Shown here: piece by piece, positions 1 through 7,448 of the stretch
Layout: every line of letters starts with the position of its first letter
How positions within the stretch are numbered: the stretch's first letter is position 1
DNA from: Rhodococcus sp. HNM0569
Lineage (GTDB): Bacteria > Actinomycetota > Actinomycetes > Mycobacteriales > Mycobacteriaceae
Assembly: GCF_012726205.1 (NCBI RefSeq)
Contig: NZ_JAASAE010000004.1
Span: 124,001 to 188,000, forward strand
Direction of reading: 5' to 3'
Length of the DNA stretch: 64,000 nt
The notes under the pieces: generated by a model
The model's input: only the letters and a program-made list of their open reading frames with translations
Told to the model about the DNA's origin: nothing
Database searches by the model: none
Position numbers and translations under genes: made by a program

Positions 1-56
1 CCCGCATTCACGAGTTCACCGCCGGCCCGGACACAGCAGTCCCCGAACACAGGTAG
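1..56 (+). CDS. C-terminal end of an upstream gene (possibly mauE)
   Basis: The third reading frame is open from the window edge to a TAG at 54-56 and gives a 17-residue tail ending in ...AVPEHR. The next gene starts 11 bases later, so this is probably the last gene before mauD in the same operon. In known mau operons MauE, a membrane protein needed to make the small subunit, sits next to MauD, so mauE is the natural guess. The fragment is too short to identify by itself. Confidence 0.4.
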   Translation, partial: RIHEFTAGPDTAVPEHR

Positions 57-67
57 GTCCTTTACTC

Positions 68-682
68 ATGGAGACATTCCTTCTCGTCGCAATCGTCGTG
101 CTGATCGTCGCAGTCGCGGTGCTGTTCCTGATGGTGCTCGCGCTCGCACGCGAGATCGGCCGCGTCCAGGTGCGTCTCGGCCCCCTCGGGGCTCGGATGA
201 TGGACACCGGCCCCAAGATCGAGCAGGCGGGCCCGTCCTTCCGCGGTCTCACCGACCACGTGGGCCGCTCGGTCGGCGTGGGCGGACACCGCGACAAGCC
301 GCAACTGTTGCTCTTCACCGCGCCGACGTGCTCGACGTGCAAGAGCCTGCTGCCCGGGGTGCGTGCGATGGCCAAGGCCGAGAAGGATCTCGAGGTCGTC
401 ATCGTGTCCGACGGCACGGCCGACGAGCACCGGGAGTTCCTGGCGGGCAGCAGCATCGGCGACGAACTGAGCTATGTCGACGCCCGCGACGTCGGCATCG
501 CCTACCAGGTGGGCACGACGCCCTACGGCGTGATCCTCGACGCGCACGGCAAGATCCGCGGCAAGGGGCTGTGCAACCACATGGCCCAGGTCGAAAGCCT
601 CCTCAACGCACTCGAATCGGGCACGCCGTCGCTGCAGCATCTGCACGACTCGGCGAAGGCCCGCGCGAGCGCCGCGGTCTGA
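68..682 (+). CDS. mauD: MauD-like thioredoxin-fold protein, methylamine dehydrogenase maturation
   Basis: 204 residues. A single N-terminal membrane segment (about residues 4-26) is followed by a thioredoxin fold on the outer face. The CxxC active site is visible in APTCSTCKSL (about residues 83-92), and the TTPYG segment (near residue 155) contains the cis-Pro loop typical of thioredoxins. MauD proteins help form or isomerise the many disulfides of the methylamine dehydrogenase light chain. The light-chain gene follows directly, which fits that role. The call rests on fold, membrane anchor and position; a general membrane-tethered thioredoxin is the alternative, but the context makes MauD much more likely. 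Confidence 0.85.
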   Translation: METFLLVAIVVLIVAVAVLFLMVLALAREIGRVQVRLGPLGARMMDTGPKIEQAGPSFRGLTDHVGRSVGVGGHRDKPQLLLFTAPTCSTCKSLLPGVRAMAKAEKDLEVVIVSDGTADEHREFLAGSSIGDELSYVDARDVGIAYQVGTTPYGVILDAHGKIRGKGLCNHMAQVESLLNALESGTPSLQHLHDSAKARASAAV

Positions 683-735
683 CCGACCGTTCCACCACTC
701 ACGGGTTTCCACCACTCACGACGGGAGAGAAAGAG

Positions 736-1437
736 TTGGACGACAAGCCTGCGTACGACCAGCCGGAGATGTACGAGAACCGATATCCGGTGGACCAGGA
801 CACCGTCGAGGAGCAGTCCGCCTGGATGGCCGGCAAGGGCGGCAGCCTCGCGAGCCGCGCGAGTCGCCGGATGTCCGAACGGGTTTCACGCCGTTCGATG
901 ATCAGCCGCATCGGTCGATGGACGATGGGCGTGTCGGGTGTCGCGATGATCGGTTCGCTGCCCGTGACGCGCACCGCGTTCGCACAGGAGGCGCCGCCGG
1001 CCCCGGCGCCCGGCGGCGACCCGCAGTTCATCACGTTCGACGGCAACGATCCCGCCGAATGCGAGTACTGGCGCTGGTGCAACATGGACGGCACGTCGTG
1101 CGCGGCATGCAACGGCGGCGGCGTCACCACGTGTGCGCCCGGCAGCAAGCCCGGCGCGGAGTTCTGGGTGGGCTGCTGTACCAATCCGGACACCGGCAAG
1201 ACCTATCTGATCGCCTACTACGACTGCTGCGGTGCGCCGTCGTGCTCGAACGCGTTCTGCGGTGAGCCCGACATGCAGGCCATCATGTACAACCCGGTCG
1301 CAGGCAGCTACGACCAGGAGATCATCTGGTGCGTCTCCGACGAGTCGCAGGCCTACACGTGCACGATGGCGCCGATCATCGGCGAGGACTGCCAGACGCG
1401 TCCGGCGGCCCGGCCCAAGGTGGGGGCGGGCGCATGA
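736..1437 (+). CDS. mauA: Methylamine dehydrogenase light (beta) chain with TTQ cofactor
   Basis: 233 residues, TTG start behind GGGAGAGA. The long N-terminus carries a twin-arginine-like stretch (SRRSMISRIGRW) and a hydrophobic segment ending AFAQE, so folded export is likely. The mature part is very cysteine-rich (14 Cys) and carries the family signature CEYWRWCNMDG. The two tryptophans that would be cross-linked into tryptophan tryptophylquinone align with Trp144 (AEFWVGCC) and Trp198 (EIIWCVS). With the heavy chain it oxidises methylamine to formaldehyde and ammonia outside the membrane and hands electrons to a cupredoxin. It overlaps mauB by 4 bases. A different primary amine substrate cannot be excluded. 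Confidence 0.9.
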   Translation: MDDKPAYDQPEMYENRYPVDQDTVEEQSAWMAGKGGSLASRASRRMSERVSRRSMISRIGRWTMGVSGVAMIGSLPVTRTAFAQEAPPAPAPGGDPQFITFDGNDPAECEYWRWCNMDGTSCAACNGGGVTTCAPGSKPGAEFWVGCCTNPDTGKTYLIAYYDCCGAPSCSNAFCGEPDMQAIMYNPVAGSYDQEIIWCVSDESQAYTCTMAPIIGEDCQTRPAARPKVGAGA

Positions 1438-2750
1438 GTCTCTCGCGCACGCGTTTCGCGCGGCCCGCCGCTGCCGTCGCGGTCCCGATCAGCATCGCTC
1501 TCGTCCTCGCGGGGTGCAGCTCGTCGAGCGACGACCCGTCCGCACCGGGCGAGGTCACCTACGAAACCGTCCCGGTCGTGCCGCCCGGCGAGGACACCGC
1601 GCTGGGCCACGACGACCAGCCGATCAGCGACACGATCCCCGAGACGGTGCACACCGGCGAGATCGATCCGATCAAGCCGAACGAACTGCTCGCCGTGGCA
1701 GGAGGTTTCGGCAAGCTCGAACTCGGCGTCAACGTGATCGACCCCGCGACGGGCGTCGCGGGCAGTCGCGTGGTCGTCGGCCCCGGGATCTGGGACCCGG
1801 TGATCCACGGCTTCGTCGGCGAGACGTCGAGTGATCCCGCCGTACTCGCCGCCGAGGTGTGGCGCCCCCGTGGCTCGCGCGGTGCGGCCGACTTCACGGT
1901 CAGCACGTACTCGGGCAACCTGCTCGAACCGGCCGAGGCCTTGCTGCCGGATTATGCGCGTGTGCACTCGCGCGACGGCTCGCACGCCGTCACATCCGAC
2001 GGCAAGTACTTCGTGACCTGGGACGACGGTCTGTACGGCGTGCGTGTCGTCGACCTGGCCGCGAAGAAGGAAAGCGGCGCACTGCAACTCGTCGGGTGCG
2101 GTCCGTTCACCTGGATGGTCGGCCACGAGCTCTACAGCGTGTGCGAGGACACGCGCGAACTCGTGCAGATCTCGATCGACGACGCGGGCGTGCCCACCGA
2201 GACGACGCGCGCGAAGGTGCTGCCCGCCGACTTCGTGAGCGCGCGCAAGGTCACGTGGGCCGCGGACGTGGACAAGGGCCTGCTCGTCGGGGCCAACGGC
2301 GACGTCTACGTCTTCGACTTCGCGAACGGTCTACCCGGCAGCGAGGTGCGGCCGATCGGCAATGCGGGCCAGGACGGCGGGCGGTTCGCGGGCAATGCGA
2401 TCGACAACTCGGGCACGCGCATCGCGATCGAATACACCGACAGCGTCGTGCATCCCGAGTCGGCACGCGCAGGCGACATCGCGAAGATCGAACTGCGCAG
2501 CGCCACGGACTTCGCGCCCGTCAAGACGCTCGACCTGCCCACGCTCGGTCTCACGAGCATCGAGTCGATGGCGTTCTCGCTCGACGGCGCGACGCTCTAC
2601 GTGCTCGGTGGTGGTCCGGAGGTGGACGGCGAGTCGGGTCAGAAGATCGTCGGAGTGTCCGCCGAGACGGGCGAGCAGGTCAGTTCGGTCGACGTGTCGG
2701 GCGGTGTCGAGGACTTCGGCACCCTGATTACGCCCGAGGTGATCGGATGA
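1434..2750 (+). CDS. mauB: Methylamine (amine) dehydrogenase heavy chain, lipoprotein form
   Basis: 438 residues, ATG overlapping the mauA stop (ATGA). The signal peptide ends in a lipobox (LVLAGC, Cys about residue 29), so the subunit would be tethered to the outer face of the membrane instead of floating in a periplasm. The rest has the low-complexity beta-strand pattern of the seven-bladed propeller of the amine dehydrogenase heavy chain, including a late segment near LSLDGATLYVLGGGPEV. It scaffolds the TTQ light chain. Family assignment rests on position next to a clear mauA and on the propeller-like sequence; individual propeller blades are weakly conserved. Confidence 0.8.
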   Translation: MSLSRTRFARPAAAVAVPISIALVLAGCSSSSDDPSAPGEVTYETVPVVPPGEDTALGHDDQPISDTIPETVHTGEIDPIKPNELLAVAGGFGKLELGVNVIDPATGVAGSRVVVGPGIWDPVIHGFVGETSSDPAVLAAEVWRPRGSRGAADFTVSTYSGNLLEPAEALLPDYARVHSRDGSHAVTSDGKYFVTWDDGLYGVRVVDLAAKKESGALQLVGCGPFTWMVGHELYSVCEDTRELVQISIDDAGVPTETTRAKVLPADFVSARKVTWAADVDKGLLVGANGDVYVFDFANGLPGSEVRPIGNAGQDGGRFAGNAIDNSGTRIAIEYTDSVVHPESARAGDIAKIELRSATDFAPVKTLDLPTLGLTSIESMAFSLDGATLYVLGGGPEVDGESGQKIVGVSAETGEQVSSVDVSGGVEDFGTLITPEVIG

Positions 2751-4333
2751 GCCGACCCGATACCGGGTCGGTGCTCAGCCGGCGCCGGTTCCTGAAGCTC
2801 GGCTCGTTCGGAGCCGGGGCGCTCGGGCTCGGCGCCGTGGGGTTCGGCAGTGTCGCGTGCTCGTCGGAGGCATCCGGCGAGCACGCGGCCGAACTCGACT
2901 ACATCTCGCCGACCGACCCCGAGGTGGCCGCGGCCGAGGCCGCTCGTGCGTGGAACGGGACGACGGCGGCGTTCGCGCTGTCGGCCGGTGTCGCGACGGT
3001 CGATCTCGGTGGCCGGCTCGTGAACACCTGGGCACTCGGCGGCGAGGCCGTCGGCCCGGAGCTCCGACTGAAGAAGAACGACCGGCTCGAGGTCGCCGTC
3101 GCCAACGCGCTCGAGCAGGACACGACGATGCACTGGCACGGCATCCGCATCCGTAACGACATGGACGGCGCGGCGCCCGTCACGCAGGCCGCGATCACCC
3201 CCGGCAGCACATTCGACTACGGCTTCGTCGTTCCCGATCCCGGCACGCACTGGTACCACTCGCACAGCGGGTTGCAGGCCGACCGGGGGATGTTCGGCGC
3301 GCTCGTCGTCGAGGATCCCGACGACGCGTCGGGCGCCGACGTCGACGCGGTGCTCGTGCTCGACGACTGGGTGGACGGTCTCGGCACGACGCCGGACGCG
3401 GTGCTCACGGCGCTCAACCCGGCAATCGCCGGTGGCCACGCCGGCCACGGCGGGAGCGCCGGCGTCGCCGAGCACACACCGGGCGACGCCGCGACGGCGC
3501 AGTCCCTCGTGTCGCAGGGGCACGGGTCGTCGGACGCGCTCGGCGGCATGACCCAGCACATCGCGTACCCGCTGCATTTGATCAACGGGCGTCCACCGAA
3601 CGATCCGGCACCGGTCGTCGTCGCACCCGGGCAGCGGGTACGCCTGCGCATCGTCAACGCGGCCGCCGAGACGCCGTACCGGTTCGCGATCGCCGGACAC
3701 GAGATGACCGTGATCGCCGCCGACGGTTTCGACACCGAACCCGCGACGGCCGACACGTTGATCGTCGGTATGGCACAGCGTTACGACGTGCTCGTCACCG
3801 CGAAATCTGGTGCGTGGCCCGTGATCGCGAAGGTCGAGGGCCGCGACGGCTACGCATCGACGGTGCTGCGCACGCACGATGCCGCGCCGATGCGCGACCC
3901 CGACGTCGGCGGCGTCGTGGGCGAACTGAACGGCCGTTTGCTCGCCGAGAACGCGCTGCGACCCGCGACGAGAACCCTGCTGCCGCAGCGGACAGCCGAT
4001 CGGGACTACCAGGTCGAGCTCATTCAGGCGGGCGACCGCTACGTGTGGGGCATGGCCGGTGCCGACGCCGGCGCGCTCGTGATGAAACCTGGGGAACGCG
4101 TACGGATCACGATGACCAACTCCACCACCATGTGGCATCCGATGCACACGCACGGGCACACCTTCGCGGTGCCCGAGTACGGCGGACTGCGCCGCGACAC
4201 CGTGAACGTCCTGCCCGGCACCAGCCTCGCGATCGAGTTCGACGCCGACAACCCCGGTGAGTGGATGTTCCACTGCCACAACGCCTACCACTTCGAAGCC
4301 GGAATGACCGCGAACCTGCGGTACGTCCGTTGA
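2747..4333 (+). CDS. Tat-exported multicopper oxidase
   Basis: 528 residues, starting inside the mauB stop (ATGA). The Tat signal is SRRRFLKLG, followed by a hydrophobic stretch and a Cys that could also be lipidated. All four copper-ligand blocks are present: HWHG, HWYHSHS, HPMHTHGH and HCHNAYHFEAGM, so the type 1 and trinuclear sites look intact. A His/Gly-rich loop (GGHAGHGGS) lies about residues 228-236. Such enzymes couple one-electron oxidations to reduction of O2 to water. It is translationally coupled to mauB and followed by two cupredoxins, so it may be an electron sink for amine oxidation. A copper-tolerance cuprous oxidase is the alternative. Confidence 0.85.
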   Translation: MSRPDTGSVLSRRRFLKLGSFGAGALGLGAVGFGSVACSSEASGEHAAELDYISPTDPEVAAAEAARAWNGTTAAFALSAGVATVDLGGRLVNTWALGGEAVGPELRLKKNDRLEVAVANALEQDTTMHWHGIRIRNDMDGAAPVTQAAITPGSTFDYGFVVPDPGTHWYHSHSGLQADRGMFGALVVEDPDDASGADVDAVLVLDDWVDGLGTTPDAVLTALNPAIAGGHAGHGGSAGVAEHTPGDAATAQSLVSQGHGSSDALGGMTQHIAYPLHLINGRPPNDPAPVVVAPGQRVRLRIVNAAAETPYRFAIAGHEMTVIAADGFDTEPATADTLIVGMAQRYDVLVTAKSGAWPVIAKVEGRDGYASTVLRTHDAAPMRDPDVGGVVGELNGRLLAENALRPATRTLLPQRTADRDYQVELIQAGDRYVWGMAGADAGALVMKPGERVRITMTNSTTMWHPMHTHGHTFAVPEYGGLRRDTVNVLPGTSLAIEFDADNPGEWMFHCHNAYHFEAGMTANLRYVR

Positions 4334-4343
4334 GAGGATCACC

Positions 4344-4688
4344 ATGAAGAAGCTGCTCGCCCTCGTCGTCGGACTGCTCGCCGCCGTGAGTCTCACCGCG
4401 TGTGGCGGCGCGAGCGACGCGTCGTCGGAGCCCGCCGTCGTCATCGAGGTCAAGGACATGGCATACAGCCCAGCGCAGGTCACGATCGAGAAGGGCCAGA
4501 CGGTGCAGTGGCATTTCGACGACGGCGGACTGCCGCACGACGTCGTGGGCGAGGGCGCACTCGAAGGCACGTTGAAGAGTGAACTGCTCACGGAAGGCAC
4601 CTTCGAGTACACCTTCGACGAGGCAGGCACCTTCGACTACCACTGCACGCCGCACCCGATGATGGTCGGCACCATCGTGGTCGAATAG
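4344..4688 (+). CDS. Amicyanin-like cupredoxin lipoprotein
   Basis: 114 residues: signal peptide with lipobox (SLTAC, Cys20) and one blue-copper domain. Type 1 copper ligands are visible as the His in LPHDVVGEG and the C-x2-H-x2-M loop in HCTPHPMM near the C-terminus. The short C-to-H spacing is that of amicyanin/pseudoazurin-type proteins. Amicyanin is the natural electron acceptor of methylamine dehydrogenase, and this gene lies 10 bases after the oxidase, so it is a strong candidate for the redox carrier. An anchored carrier fits a cell without an outer periplasm. Confidence 0.85.
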   Translation: MKKLLALVVGLLAAVSLTACGGASDASSEPAVVIEVKDMAYSPAQVTIEKGQTVQWHFDDGGLPHDVVGEGALEGTLKSELLTEGTFEYTFDEAGTFDYHCTPHPMMVGTIVVE

Positions 4689-4691
4689 CCG

Positions 4692-5045
4692 ATGCGCCGG
4701 TTGCTGTGTGCGACAGTTCTGTTCGCTCTGGTCACGTGTCCCGCTGCGTGCGGCTCCACGGACAGCGCAGCCGACGCGACGATCGTGATCGGCAATGTCG
4801 CGTTCACGCCGCACCACGTCACGATCCCTGCCGGCGGCACCGTCGAATGGCGGTTCGAGGACGGGGGAGTGCTGCACCATGTGCGGTCGGTCGGTGGGGC
4901 CGACGGCGGTACGAGGGACGAGTTCGACAGCGGCATCACGGGAGACGGCACGTTCGCGCACACATTCCACGAGGCCGGCACCTACGAGTACTCGTGCTCG
5001 GTGCACCCGTACATGGTCGGCACCGTCACGGTGACCGCCAGCTGA
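4692..5045 (+). CDS. Second amicyanin-like cupredoxin lipoprotein
   Basis: 117 residues, 3 bases after the first cupredoxin. N-terminal signal with a Cys-rich end (CPAACGS) that can serve as a lipobox. Copper ligands are the His pair in VLHHVRSV and the C-x2-H-x2-M loop in SCSVHPYM. It resembles the preceding gene along its length and probably arose by tandem duplication. Two carriers could separate the steps dehydrogenase to carrier and carrier to oxidase, but the sequence does not tell which partner each uses. Confidence 0.8.
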   Translation: MRRLLCATVLFALVTCPAACGSTDSAADATIVIGNVAFTPHHVTIPAGGTVEWRFEDGGVLHHVRSVGGADGGTRDEFDSGITGDGTFAHTFHEAGTYEYSCSVHPYMVGTVTVTAS

Positions 5046-5076
5046 AGGAAGCGTTCTCAGAGATGGAGGAATTGCA

Positions 5077-5940
5077 ATGGTGACTCACCTCGAGGCAGGC
5101 GTGCGCGAGCCGGTGCTCGCGCACGCGCCGCTCGACACGGATCTTCCGCAGATCCGCCCGACACTCGCGCGCGCCGTCTCGGTGCCCGCGCGGGCCGGGC
5201 TCGTGGCCGCCGCGGCCGTCGTCGGGGGCGGGGTCGCCGCGGTCGCGGCACCCGCCTTCGGCACGGCGTTGGCCACGGTCGTCGTCACGGCCGGGGCGGT
5301 GACCGCGCTCGCCGCCAACTGGTCGACCTGCGGCATGTCGGTCGCGGGCGTCGTCGCGGCGCCCAAACAGCCTGGGCGGAAGGGCTCGTCGACGCCGGTG
5401 CGCCGGCTCGGCTGGCACGCGCTCGGGTCTGTCGCGACGGGCGCACCGACCGGAGCTCTGCTTGGCGTGCTCGGGATGCTCGCGGCAGGCGCGCTGCCGC
5501 TCCCGTGGGCCCTCGGCGTGTGGGGCGCGCTCGCCCTCGCGTACGGGCTGCACGAACTCGGCTTCGTGACCATGCCGACGCCGATGCGCCGGCGCCAGCT
5601 GCCCCGGCACCTGCGGCGGTCGATGGAGCCGTGGAAGGTGTCACTGCTGTTCGGTGCGATGATCGGGCCGGGCTTCGTGATCTTCATCCGTTCGAGCGCC
5701 TACTACCTGCTCGCGCTCGGCGTCGTCGCGGTCGGATCGCCCGCGCTCGGTGCCGCGCTGTTCACGCTCGTGAGCCTCGGCCGGTGCATGCCGAGCCTGC
5801 TTGCGATCGTGCACACGCGTCGCGGTGGGTCGATGCCCGGCTTCCTGTCGGCGATGTGCGTCGTCGATCGGCGCGTGCAGACGCTGACCGGTGCGGTGCT
5901 CGTCGCGGCGGCAGCCTTCGCGTGGGTGGCCCTCGTCTGA
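5077..5940 (+). CDS. MauF-like polytopic membrane protein
   Basis: 287 residues, ATG behind GGAGG. After a roughly 35-residue cytoplasmic tail there are about six to seven hydrophobic segments, with a conserved-looking ANWSTCGMS motif near residue 85 and a second Cys in SLGRCMPS. It ends the operon, 31 bases after the second cupredoxin, and a strong terminator follows. MauF is a membrane protein of this size found in methylamine-utilisation operons whose exact role is not settled. Assignment to MauF is from size, topology, the Cys motif and location; it could also be a locus-specific membrane protein. Confidence 0.5.
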   Translation: MVTHLEAGVREPVLAHAPLDTDLPQIRPTLARAVSVPARAGLVAAAAVVGGGVAAVAAPAFGTALATVVVTAGAVTALAANWSTCGMSVAGVVAAPKQPGRKGSSTPVRRLGWHALGSVATGAPTGALLGVLGMLAAGALPLPWALGVWGALALAYGLHELGFVTMPTPMRRRQLPRHLRRSMEPWKVSLLFGAMIGPGFVIFIRSSAYYLLALGVVAVGSPALGAALFTLVSLGRCMPSLLAIVHTRRGGSMPGFLSAMCVVDRRVQTLTGAVLVAAAAFAWVALV

Positions 5941-5960
5941 CGTTCGGCTCCGAACATTCC

Positions 5961-5994
5961 TCTGCCCCCGGCTCCGATCGGAGCCGGGGGCAGA
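5961..5994 (+). terminator. Strong terminator after the mau operon
   Basis: A perfect 34-base palindrome built on CTGCCCCCGGCTCC and its complement around GATC, starting 20 bases after the MauF-like stop. There is no T run, as is usual for high-GC actinobacterial terminators. It separates the mau operon from the broken gene that follows. Confidence 0.8.
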
Positions 5995-6017
5995 ATCCGT
6001 ACCGCTCGCCTCCATGC

Positions 6018-6122
6018 CGTCAATTGTTCTTGACGGAGCAAGGCTGGTCGTGGCAGGCGATCGCGGACGCGCTCGAGGTGAGCAAGCAAGCGGTCCACCA
6101 GAAATACAGCCGGAGGAAGTGA
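6018..6122 (+). pseudogene. 5'-truncated helix-turn-helix gene remnant
   Basis: The frame ending at TGA 6120-6122 gives a clear HTH tail: LTEQGWSWQAIADALEVSKQ followed by AVHQKYSRRK. No start codon or N-terminal part is present, because the mau terminator lies only 25 bases upstream. In related actinobacteria a complete small HTH protein ending in this way precedes a Clp-N gene, and that gene is found here at 7449. So the upstream half was lost when the mau block was joined, and the pair was later split by the TnpB element. Its last codons contain GGAGGAAG, which probably served as the ribosome site of the neighbour. Confidence 0.65.
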
Positions 6123-6206
6123 CCGGACAAGGTAGCGGGCAAGCCCGGTCCTTCAGGGCCGGGTTGGTGCATCAATCATGTCGGTGGTAGTGGCTATGGT
6201 CCTGCT

Positions 6207-7355
6207 GTGCAGCTGCGATACCAGTTCCGCGTCTATCCGACGCCGGGCCAGCAGGACATGCTGGCGCGGTCGTTCGGGTGTGCGCGGGGGGTGTTCAACG
6301 ATGCGCTGCGTGCCCGGCAGGATGCGTATGCGGCCGGGGTGAGGCTCTCGGATACCGATGTGCAGAAGCGGGTGGTCACCGAGGCGAAGAGGGCCCCGGA
6401 GTGGGTGTGGCTTTCCGAGGTGGCGTCGGTGGTGTTGGTGCAGGCGTGCCAGGACGCTCGGCGCGCGTACCGGAACTGGTTCGACTCGATGTCGGGGAAG
6501 CGTAAGGGCCGCAAGGTCGGGGCGCCGCGGTTCCGGTCCCGCAAGGACAACCAGCAGGCGCTCCGGCTCACGCGCAACGGATTCTCGATCCGGCCGAACC
6601 GGAAGCTGTATGTCGCGAAGGTCGGCGAGCTGAAGGTGGCGTGGTCGAGGGATCTGCCGTCCGACCCGTCGTCGGTGACGATCATCAAGGATTCGGCGGG
6701 CCGGTATTTCGCCTCGTTCGTCGTCGAGGTCGACCAGGCTCCGCTGCCGGAGGTCGATTCCGAAGTGGGTATCGACTTGGGTCTGGCCACGTTTGCGGTG
6801 CTCTCGGACGGGAGGGTCGTCGACTCGCCGAGGTTTCTGCGGCGTGCGGAACGCACGTTCCGCAAGGCTCAGCAGACCCTCTCCCGCAAGGAGAAGGGCA
6901 GCAACAACCGGGCCAAGGCGCGCCTGCGTGCCGCCAAGGCACACGCCACGGTGGCCGATTCGCGTCGCAACTTCGCGCACCAGCAGTCCACGGCGATCAT
7001 CCGCGACAACCAAGCGGTGTACGTCGAAGACCTGGCGGTGTCCGGGTTGGCGCGAACACGGTTGGCGAAGTCGGTACACGACGCCGGATGGAGCATGTTC
7101 ACCCGCATGCTCGAGGAGAAAGCCGCACGATATGGGCGGACCTTCGTGAAGATCGACCGCTGGTTCCCGTCGTCCCAGACGTGCTCGGCGTGTGGAGTGG
7201 TCGACGGGCCGAAGCCGCTCTCGATTCGAGAGTGGACGTGTGCAGCGTGTGGTGCGGTCCACGACCGCGACATCAACGCTGCGAAGAACATTCTCGCCGC
7301 AGGACGTGCGGAGAGGTTAAACGCCTGTGGAGGGACCGTAAGCCCTGCCGCGTAG
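6207..7355 (+). CDS. tnpB: TnpB RNA-guided nuclease (OrfB)
   Basis: 382 residues, GTG start. The N-terminal OrfB helix-turn-helix region begins with QLRYQFRVYP. The RuvC-like nuclease is split as usual: Asp in GIDLGLATF, Glu in YVEDLAVSGL and the last Asp in HDRDINAAKNIL. A four-Cys zinc ribbon (CSACG...CAACG) lies between the last two. All three acidic residues are present, so the nuclease looks active. TnpB proteins use an RNA made from the right end of the element to cut matching DNA next to a short motif, which protects the element from loss. Solo copies persist in many actinobacteria. Confidence 0.93.
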   Translation: MQLRYQFRVYPTPGQQDMLARSFGCARGVFNDALRARQDAYAAGVRLSDTDVQKRVVTEAKRAPEWVWLSEVASVVLVQACQDARRAYRNWFDSMSGKRKGRKVGAPRFRSRKDNQQALRLTRNGFSIRPNRKLYVAKVGELKVAWSRDLPSDPSSVTIIKDSAGRYFASFVVEVDQAPLPEVDSEVGIDLGLATFAVLSDGRVVDSPRFLRRAERTFRKAQQTLSRKEKGSNNRAKARLRAAKAHATVADSRRNFAHQQSTAIIRDNQAVYVEDLAVSGLARTRLAKSVHDAGWSMFTRMLEEKAARYGRTFVKIDRWFPSSQTCSACGVVDGPKPLSIREWTCAACGAVHDRDINAAKNILAAGRAERLNACGGTVSPAA

Positions 7356-7448
7356 CGGAAGGCAGGTCCCGGTGAAACAGGAACCGACCGAAGCGGCACG
7401 ACGTGCCGCTGTAGGAATCCTGGTCGTTCACGACCGGGAGGACGTCAA
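7322..7448 (+). ncRNA. Probable omegaRNA (reRNA) scaffold of TnpB
   Basis: The sequence from the end of tnpB to the element border folds into consecutive hairpins: CCTGCC...GGCAGG (7344-7366), the perfect GCGGCAC...GTGCCGC (about 7394-7410) and CCTGGTCG-TTCA-CGACCGGG (about 7420-7439). It ends GGGAGGACGTCAA, close to the conserved 3' end of known TnpB guide scaffolds. The guide would be the next 16-20 bases outside the element, from 7449. The 5' end of the RNA is unknown and may lie inside the tnpB gene. Confidence 0.6.

Larger units (their letters stand above)
6123..7448 (+). mobile_element. TnpB-only IS200/IS605-type element
   Basis: The element holds one gene, tnpB, and no tnpA, so it could move only with a transposase supplied in trans. 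A subterminal hairpin near the left end (stem CCCGGTCC/GGGCCGGG, 6144-6163) and three hairpins near the right end are typical for this class. The right end is set at GTCAA (7444-7448), the usual 3' end of these elements, and the host gene's ATG follows at once. The left end is not certain; it lies between the HTH stop at 6122 and the hairpin. No target duplication is expected for this family. Confidence 0.75.

Noticed and set aside
62-715. Long open frames on the opposite strand of the mau genes
   Set aside because: They are Arg/Ala-rich mirror frames of high-GC coding DNA; the plus-strand genes carry clear family motifs.
2639-4630. 663-codon minus-strand open frame across the multicopper oxidase and cupredoxin
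   Set aside because: No start site or family pattern, and it lies over an oxidase with intact copper motifs.
6123-7448. Complete IS605 with its own transposase
   Set aside because: Only tnpB is present; no TnpA (Y1 transposase) reading frame was found on either strand.
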